A stretch of DNA of 64,000 nt, taken from the NCBI GenBank assembly GCA_965214025.1, contig CBDCAW010000053.1:47277-111276 (forward strand), given 5' to 3'. A program made the position numbers and the translations under genes. Shown here piece by piece: positions 58,700 to 64,000 of this stretch. A model generated the notes under the pieces. The model did not search any database, was not told the origin of the DNA, and saw only the letters and a list, made by a program, of their open reading frames with translations. Numbering within the stretch: the stretch's first letter is position 1; every line of letters starts with the position of its first letter. The DNA is from Granulosicoccus sp965214025 (GTDB taxonomy: Bacteria > Pseudomonadota > Gammaproteobacteria > Granulosicoccales > Granulosicoccaceae).

Positions 58700-60030
58700 T
58701 GCATCTGGCGAATTGCGCAGACGCGATCGGTGCCGCCCTGCATGGCGACAACGTGTCCCTGAATGCTGTGAGCATCGATAGTCGAACCCTGTCGCGAGGT
58801 GACTTTTACGTGGCGCTCAAGGGGGAACGCTTCGACGGTCACGACTATATCGATGCGGCCGTCGCCGGTGGTGCCGCGGGTGTCATGGTCGATGCCGAGC
58901 GTTCGTTGCCGGTACCGCAGCTGGTCATCGATGACACGCGCCGGGGGCTTGGCCTGCTTGGCAAGTACAAGGCGGGCCGCCACAAGCTGCCGACGGTGGC
59001 GATCACCGGCAGCAACGGCAAGACGACCGTCAAGGAAATCGTCACGACGATCCTGCGCCTCGTCGGCCCGGTGTGTGCCACACGCGGCAATCTGAACAAC
59101 GATATCGGGGTCCCCCTGACACTGCTTTCACGACACGAGGAACATCGCTTCGCGGTCGTGGAGATGGGCGCCAACCATGCCGGCGAGATCGACTGGCTCA
59201 CCGGGCTCACAGCCCCCGATGTCGCGCTGGTGAACAACGTCGAAGCGGCTCATCTCGAAGGCTTCGGTAGCCTCGAAGGCGTCGCCCATGCCAAGGCTGA
59301 GATCTATCGCGGGCTGGGCTCCGACGGGGTGGCTCTGATCAACGGTGACAGCCCGTATGCGCCGGTGCTGCGCGCCGCCGCTGCGCACTGCCGTCGTATC
59401 GAGTTCGGTACCACCGCCACTGCGGGTGTGCGGCTGCTCGAAGGTCCGGAGTTGCAATTCGAGCTCGACGGCCGTCGGCACACCGCCGCGTTCGGGTTGC
59501 CTGGAAGACACAACGCCATGAATGCCGTGGCCGCCGTTGCCGCGACCTGGGCGCTGGGCATCGGAGTCGATGCGATCGTGGCTGGCCTGGCAGGCGTCGC
59601 GGGCGTCAAGGGCAGGCTCGAGATCAAACGTGGCCTGCAAGATGCGGTCCTGATCGACGATACCTACAATGCAAGCCCGGCAGCCACCCGATCGGCGATC
59701 GATGTGCTGGCACAGCGCCCGGGTCGTCGTATCCTGGTGCTCGGAGACATGCTGGAGCTGGGAGCCGACGCCGGAGCGATGCATCGGCAGGCCGGGCAGT
59801 ACGCCCGTGGTGCCGGCATCGATTCGGTGCTGACGCTCGGCTCCCTGGCAGCCGAGGCAGCAGCCGGTTTCGGCCAGGGCGAGGCCTTCGGTACGCTGGA
59901 ACCGTTGCTGTCCAGGCTGCAAACGATGCTCGACGCCGATACCGTCGTGCTGGTCAAGGGATCAAGAGGAAGTCGCATGGAGCGTGTAGTGGAACGGTTG
60001 GTGGCGGTTGAAGGAGTGCCTGCCCCATGA
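58696..60030 (+). CDS. murF: UDP-MurNAc-tripeptide-D-alanyl-D-alanine ligase
   Basis: Adds D-Ala-D-Ala to complete the stem peptide. N-terminal SIDSRTLSRGDFYVALKGERFDGHDY, P-loop AITGSNGKTTVKE, then EMGANHAGEI and IDDTYNASPAATRSAID. 444 residues. Overlaps murE (ATGA) and mraY. Confidence 0.96.
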   Translation: MMHLANCADAIGAALHGDNVSLNAVSIDSRTLSRGDFYVALKGERFDGHDYIDAAVAGGAAGVMVDAERSLPVPQLVIDDTRRGLGLLGKYKAGRHKLPTVAITGSNGKTTVKEIVTTILRLVGPVCATRGNLNNDIGVPLTLLSRHEEHRFAVVEMGANHAGEIDWLTGLTAPDVALVNNVEAAHLEGFGSLEGVAHAKAEIYRGLGSDGVALINGDSPYAPVLRAAAAHCRRIEFGTTATAGVRLLEGPELQFELDGRRHTAAFGLPGRHNAMNAVAAVAATWALGIGVDAIVAGLAGVAGVKGRLEIKRGLQDAVLIDDTYNASPAATRSAIDVLAQRPGRRILVLGDMLELGADAGAMHRQAGQYARGAGIDSVLTLGSLAAEAAAGFGQGEAFGTLEPLLSRLQTMLDADTVVLVKGSRGSRMERVVERLVAVEGVPAP

Positions 60031-61109
60031 TGCTGCTGATCGGTGACTGGCTGGTGATCCTCGATAGCGGCTTCGAAGTGGTGCGCTACATCACCCTGCG
60101 GGCGATCTTCTCTGCGCTCACGGCGCTGGTGGTCTGTCTGGTGCTGGGACCGCGGCTGATTCGCTGGCTGACAGCAGCGAAGATCGGCCAGTCGGTACGC
60201 GACGACGGGCCGCAGTCGCATCTGGTGAAGGCCGGTACACCCACCATGGGCGGTGCGATGATTCTCGTTGCGGTCTGCCTGAGCACCCTGATGTGGTCGG
60301 ACCTGGCCGTCAAGCAAGTCTGGCTGGTGCTGTTCGTGACCATCGGCTACGGCGCCATCGGCTGGGTAGATGACTACCGCAAGGTGGTACTGGCGAACTC
60401 CGCCGGGCTCAGCGCGCGCGAGAAGATCGCCTGGCAGGCACTGGTCGCAGGTATCGCGGTGCTGATCATGTACTTCACCGCCAGTCAGCCTGCCGAGCTG
60501 GAGCTGATCGTGCCGTTCTTCAAGAGCGTGGCCATCCCCCTGGGTATCTTCTTCCTGCCGTTCGCCTTTCTGGTCATCGTCGGCAGCAGCAATGCGGTGA
60601 ATCTCACCGATGGTCTGGATGGCCTGGCCATCCTGCCTTCGGTCATGGTCGCCGCGGGCCTGGGACTCATCGCCTACCTGGCCGGTCACTCGGTATTCGC
60701 AGGCTACCTGAGCATCCCCAACATCCGCGGCTCCGGTGAACTCACGGTCTTCTGCAGTTCGCTGGTCGGTGCCGGTCTTGGTTTTCTATGGTTCAACACC
60801 TACCCGGCTCAGGTATTCATGGGCGATGTGGGTGCACTGTCGATCGGCGCGGCGCTGGGTATCGTGGCGATTCTCGTGCGCCAGGAACTGGTGCTGTTCA
60901 TCATGGGTGGCGTATTCGTCATGGAGGCAGTATCTGTCATCCTGCAGGTGGCCTCCTATCGGCTCACCGGTCGGCGCATCTTTCGCATGGCGCCCATCCA
61001 TCATCATTTCGAGCTGAAGGGCTGGCCCGAGCCGCGCATCATCGTGCGCTTCTGGATCATCACCGTCATTCTGGTGCTGATCGGCCTGTCGACTCTGAAG
61101 ATCCGCTGA
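60027..61109 (+). CDS. mraY: Phospho-N-acetylmuramoyl-pentapeptide transferase
   Basis: Inner-membrane enzyme making lipid I. Ten membrane helices; conserved PTMGG, GWVDDYRKV, NLTDGLDGLA, NTYPAQVFMGDVGALSIG and the cytoplasmic MAPIHHHFELKGW histidine loop are present. 360 residues as usual. ATG overlaps the murF stop. Confidence 0.97.
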   Translation: MMLLIGDWLVILDSGFEVVRYITLRAIFSALTALVVCLVLGPRLIRWLTAAKIGQSVRDDGPQSHLVKAGTPTMGGAMILVAVCLSTLMWSDLAVKQVWLVLFVTIGYGAIGWVDDYRKVVLANSAGLSAREKIAWQALVAGIAVLIMYFTASQPAELELIVPFFKSVAIPLGIFFLPFAFLVIVGSSNAVNLTDGLDGLAILPSVMVAAGLGLIAYLAGHSVFAGYLSIPNIRGSGELTVFCSSLVGAGLGFLWFNTYPAQVFMGDVGALSIGAALGIVAILVRQELVLFIMGGVFVMEAVSVILQVASYRLTGRRIFRMAPIHHHFELKGWPEPRIIVRFWIITVILVLIGLSTLKIR

Positions 61110-62434
61110 TGACGCCTGATCAACTACAGGGCAAGCGCATTATGGTGGTGGGCGCCGGGCTCACCGGGCTGTCGGTGGCGCGCTACCTGTGTCGCTGCCA
61201 GTTGCCTTTCACCATGGCCAATGAGGGTCCCTTGTCGCAAGCGGCGAGCGAGTCACTGGACGGTGTGAGCGTTCTGGCAAGCTTCGATACCGATACATTC
61301 ACGACTGTCGATGTGCTGATCCTGAGCCCGGGCGTCGCCCGTCGGCAACCGGCGGTGGCAGCAGCCATAGAGGCAGGCGTTGCGGTGATCGGTGATATCG
61401 AACTGTTTGCAGGTGTCGTGAACACGCCGGTAATCGCCGTGACAGGCTCCAACGGCAAGAGCACGGTCGTCGCCTGGATGGCTCACGTGTTGAACGCCTG
61501 CGGGCTGCGGGCCGTGGCCTGCGGCAATATCGGGCTGCCGGCACTCGATGCACTGAGCGAAGCCGCCGACATTCATGTGGTTGAACTGTCCAGCTATCAG
61601 CTGGAGTCTACCCATCGGCTCGAATCGCTGGCGGCTGTGGTGCTGAACGTCAGCGATGATCATATGGATCGCTACGATTCGCTGGAAGACTACGCCGCTG
61701 CCAAGCAGCGCATTCATGTCGGCGCAGTGCGTCATGTGGCCAACCGCGATGATCGACTCACCTGGCCTGAAAGCGCCGACGTAGCCTGGTTCACGTTGGA
61801 GCGGCAGCCGTCGGCAGACTACTCGCCGATGGAGCTCGACGGCGAAACCTGGTTGCAGAGCGACGGAGACGCCCTGTTGCGACAGGGCGCGCTACAGATG
61901 CCGGGCGAACACAACATGGCCAATGCGCTGGCGATCCTCGCCCTGCTCGAACCGTTGCAGCTGCCGCGCAAGCGTTGCCTGGAGGCTCTGGCGAGCTTTC
62001 GCGGCCTGCCGCACCGTCTCGAGCTGCTGGCCACCGACGGTGAGGTGCGCTGGTACAACGATTCGAAAGGCACGAATGTCGAGGCGTGTGCAAAGGCTAT
62101 CAGTGCAATGCCTGGACCGGTCATCCTGATCGCGGGCGGGCAGGGCAAGGGCGCGGATTTCCGCGTGCTGCGGCCACTTGCCGAGCGCCTGGTCAAGGCG
62201 GTGCTGCTGCTCGGCGAAGATGCCCGGCTGCTCGAAGACGCCTTGCGCGGCTGTGCACCGATCGAGTGCGTGCAGAGCCTGGCCGAGGCGGTGGCACGGG
62301 CCGCCGCGATGGCGGAGCCGGGTGATGTGGTGCTCCTCTCGCCAGCCTGTGCCAGCTTCGACATGTTCACAGGCTTCCCCGATCGCGGCGATCAATTCCG
62401 GCACGCGGTGATGGCCCTGGAGGCGAGGGCATGA
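61109..62434 (+). CDS. murD: UDP-N-acetylmuramoylalanine-D-glutamate ligase
   Basis: Adds D-Glu to UDP-MurNAc-Ala. N-terminal Rossmann-like VVGAGLTGLSVARYL, P-loop AVTGSNGKSTVVAWM, HVVELSSYQLE, WYNDSKGTNVEA and LLSPACASFDMF. The ATG at 61109 overlaps the mraY stop by one base, giving 441 residues; the longer open frame from 60788 is antiparallel in phase only. Confidence 0.96.
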   Translation: MTPDQLQGKRIMVVGAGLTGLSVARYLCRCQLPFTMANEGPLSQAASESLDGVSVLASFDTDTFTTVDVLILSPGVARRQPAVAAAIEAGVAVIGDIELFAGVVNTPVIAVTGSNGKSTVVAWMAHVLNACGLRAVACGNIGLPALDALSEAADIHVVELSSYQLESTHRLESLAAVVLNVSDDHMDRYDSLEDYAAAKQRIHVGAVRHVANRDDRLTWPESADVAWFTLERQPSADYSPMELDGETWLQSDGDALLRQGALQMPGEHNMANALAILALLEPLQLPRKRCLEALASFRGLPHRLELLATDGEVRWYNDSKGTNVEACAKAISAMPGPVILIAGGQGKGADFRVLRPLAERLVKAVLLLGEDARLLEDALRGCAPIECVQSLAEAVARAAAMAEPGDVVLLSPACASFDMFTGFPDRGDQFRHAVMALEARA

Positions 62435-63684
62435 GCAGCATCTTCTCCCGGGTGGCACTGGGTCGCGCCGCCGTGCCGGTCACGGCCGACTCGCTGCGCG
62501 CGCCGCTGAACAAGCCGGCCGTGAACGTACGTGACTCGGTTCAGTCGAACACCTTGCTCGGGGCGATCGTGGTGCTGGCCTTGTTCGGGGCGGTGATGAT
62601 CACCTCCGCGTCGATGGCCTACGCCACCCAGGTCTACGGATCGCCGTTCTACTTCGGCCTGCGCCAGCTCGTGTTCCTGGGCATCGGCCTACTCGCCGCG
62701 CTGGTGCTGTTCCAGGTTCCCCTGATGCTGTGGGAGAAGTATGGCCCGCACCTGATCATCGTATCGCTGGGCATGCTGGTACTGGTTCTGTTGATCGGCA
62801 AGGAGGTCAATGGTGCCAGGCGCTGGATCGACCTGGGGCTGATCACCGTGCAGGTGTCCGAGATGGTCAAGCTGTTCATCATCGTGTATCTGGCGGGGTA
62901 TCTGGTGCGGCGCGGCTACCTGGTGCAGAACACATTCGGCGGCTTCGTGCGGCCGCTGGTACTCATCTGTTTCGCCAGCGCACTGCTGCTGCTCGAGCCT
63001 GATTTCGGCGCCGCGGTGGTGATCATAGCGACGGCGATGATCATGCTGTACATCGCCGGTGTGCGCTTCCTGCAGTTCGTCCTGCTGGTGGGGACGCTGG
63101 CCGCACTGGGTGCGCTGCTGATCTTCACGGCAGACTATCGGCGGGAACGTTTCGCCAGCTTTCTCGACCCGTTCAGCGATCCCTTCGCCGGTGGTTTCCA
63201 GTTGACGCAGTCGCTGATCGCGATCGGCAGTGGTGGGCTCGATGGTCTGGGTCTGGGCAACAGTGTGCAGAAGCTGATGTACCTGCCCGAGGCCCATACG
63301 GACTTCCTGTTCGCCGTGCTGTGCGAGGAACTGGGTTTCCTCGGCGCCTTGAGCCTGGTGCTGATCTATGGCTTCATCGTCTGGAAGAGCTTCTCGCTGG
63401 CACGCCTGGCCGATCGGCTCGGGTTCCGTTTCGCCGGCTTTATCGCGCTGGGTATCGGCGCATGGATCGGCCTGCAGTCGTTCATCAACATGGGCGTGAA
63501 CATGGGCATGCTGCCGACCAAGGGCATCACGCTACCGATGATGAGCTACGGCGGCAGCAGCGCGGTGGTATTCGCGGTCGCTTTCACGCTGCTGCTGCGC
63601 GTGGAACATGAACTGTCGCTGGCACAACGTCAGGCCATGGCGCGCATCGATTCACAGGACGACGAATCGGAGGAAGCGACATGA
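62431..63684 (+). CDS. ftsW: Septal glycosyltransferase FtsW
   Basis: SEDS-family polymerase of septal glycan, working with FtsI. About 50 polar residues precede ten helices; conserved GARRWIDLG, LLLEPDFGAAVVI, the QLTQSLIAIGSGGLDGLGLGNS loop, LPEAHTDFLFAVLCEELGFLG and the C-terminal TKGITLPMMSYGGSS are complete. 417 residues. Overlaps murD and murG. Confidence 0.96.
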   Translation: MSSIFSRVALGRAAVPVTADSLRAPLNKPAVNVRDSVQSNTLLGAIVVLALFGAVMITSASMAYATQVYGSPFYFGLRQLVFLGIGLLAALVLFQVPLMLWEKYGPHLIIVSLGMLVLVLLIGKEVNGARRWIDLGLITVQVSEMVKLFIIVYLAGYLVRRGYLVQNTFGGFVRPLVLICFASALLLLEPDFGAAVVIIATAMIMLYIAGVRFLQFVLLVGTLAALGALLIFTADYRRERFASFLDPFSDPFAGGFQLTQSLIAIGSGGLDGLGLGNSVQKLMYLPEAHTDFLFAVLCEELGFLGALSLVLIYGFIVWKSFSLARLADRLGFRFAGFIALGIGAWIGLQSFINMGVNMGMLPTKGITLPMMSYGGSSAVVFAVAFTLLLRVEHELSLAQRQAMARIDSQDDESEEAT

Positions 63685-64000
63685 GTCACGATGCCGCTCC
63701 ACGGATCGCTGCACGGCCGGTACTCGTGGCCGCCGGTGGCACTGGCGGGCATGTGTTCCCGGCACTCGCGGTGGCCGATGAGCTGCGCCGACGCGAAATA
63801 CCGGTGGTGTGGGTGGGTACGCGTGCCGGGCTGGAGGCGCGGATCGTGCCACCGTCGGGTATCGACATCCACTGGATCACGGTCGCCGGGTTGCGCGGCA
63901 AGGGTTTTCTCGGCAGCGTGACCGGTCCGCTCAAGTTGCTGCTGGCCTGCCTGCAGAGCACCTGGTTGCTGAGCCGGCTCAAGCCGAGGGCCGTGCTTGG
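63681..64000 (+). CDS. murG: UDP-GlcNAc transferase MurG, cut by the window end
   Basis: Adds GlcNAc to lipid I to form lipid II at the inner membrane. Only the first 106 codons are here: PVLVAAGGTGGHVFPALAVA (glycine-rich UDP/lipid loop) and VVWVGTRAGLEARIVP with GLRGKG further on identify it. ATG overlaps the ftsW stop (ATGA). Confidence 0.95.
   Translation, partial: MSHDAAPRIAARPVLVAAGGTGGHVFPALAVADELRRREIPVVWVGTRAGLEARIVPPSGIDIHWITVAGLRGKGFLGSVTGPLKLLLACLQSTWLLSRLKPRAVL

Overview
The window reads as chromosomal DNA of a GC-rich Gram-negative gammaproteobacterium. The evidence is LPS export and Kdo genes (lptABC, kdsCD), the Mla lipid-transport set, a cytochrome bc1 operon, sspAB, lpoA, minCDE, a class-A RNase P RNA and the dcw cell-wall cluster. 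Pairing of HPr kinase with a nitrogen-type PTS set, and a class II ribonucleotide reductase split into NrdJa and NrdJb as in Pseudomonas, fit that group. No CRISPR array, transposase or tRNA was recognised.

Layout. 0-11.8 kb: ClC channel, adenylate kinase, an RsmC-like methyltransferase, a frameshifted trhO, a soluble lytic transglycosylase, a BolA protein, an acidic porin, minCDE and a frameshifted dinB. 11.8-20.4 kb: the accessory-looking part, with a parvulin, two small unknown proteins, nrdJb and a frameshifted nrdJa behind an elaborate control region, then a frameshifted DUF222-HNH gene, 35-bp repeats, a DoxX-like gene with a collagen-like repeat, and a lone DUF3391 protein. 20.4-33.7 kb, all minus strand: mgtE, then ptsI, ptsH, rapZ, hprK, ptsN, hpf, rpoN (the sigma-54/PTS-Ntr neighbourhood), then lptB, lptA, lptC, kdsC, kdsD and mlaA. 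34.0-40.5 kb: mlaFEDCB, murA, hisG and an aroG-type DAHP synthase. 40.7-45.1 kb: a HAMP-domain membrane protein, a secreted metalloprotease with a GlyGly-CTERM-like tail, and a DegS-like protease. 45.2-49.0 kb: petABC and sspAB. 49.0-53.0 kb: yraN, lpoA, rsmI and rnpB. 53.4 kb to the end: mraZ, rsmH, ftsL, ftsI, murE, murF, mraY, murD, ftsW and the start of murG.

Three points stand out. First, the region upstream of nrdJa carries an FNR/Anr-type palindrome, five DnaA-box-like 9-mers about one helical turn apart, and a NrdR box pair 31 bp apart. Second, five conserved genes between 3.2 and 19.9 kb are frameshifted as read while the rest of the window is intact; two or three breaks sit in homopolymers or tandem repeats, which suggests sequence error or slippage. 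Third, several unrelated genes carry short in-frame tandem repeats (Slt, NrdJa, DoxX, MlaA). Most of the window is conserved housekeeping DNA, and I see no clear new multi-gene system.
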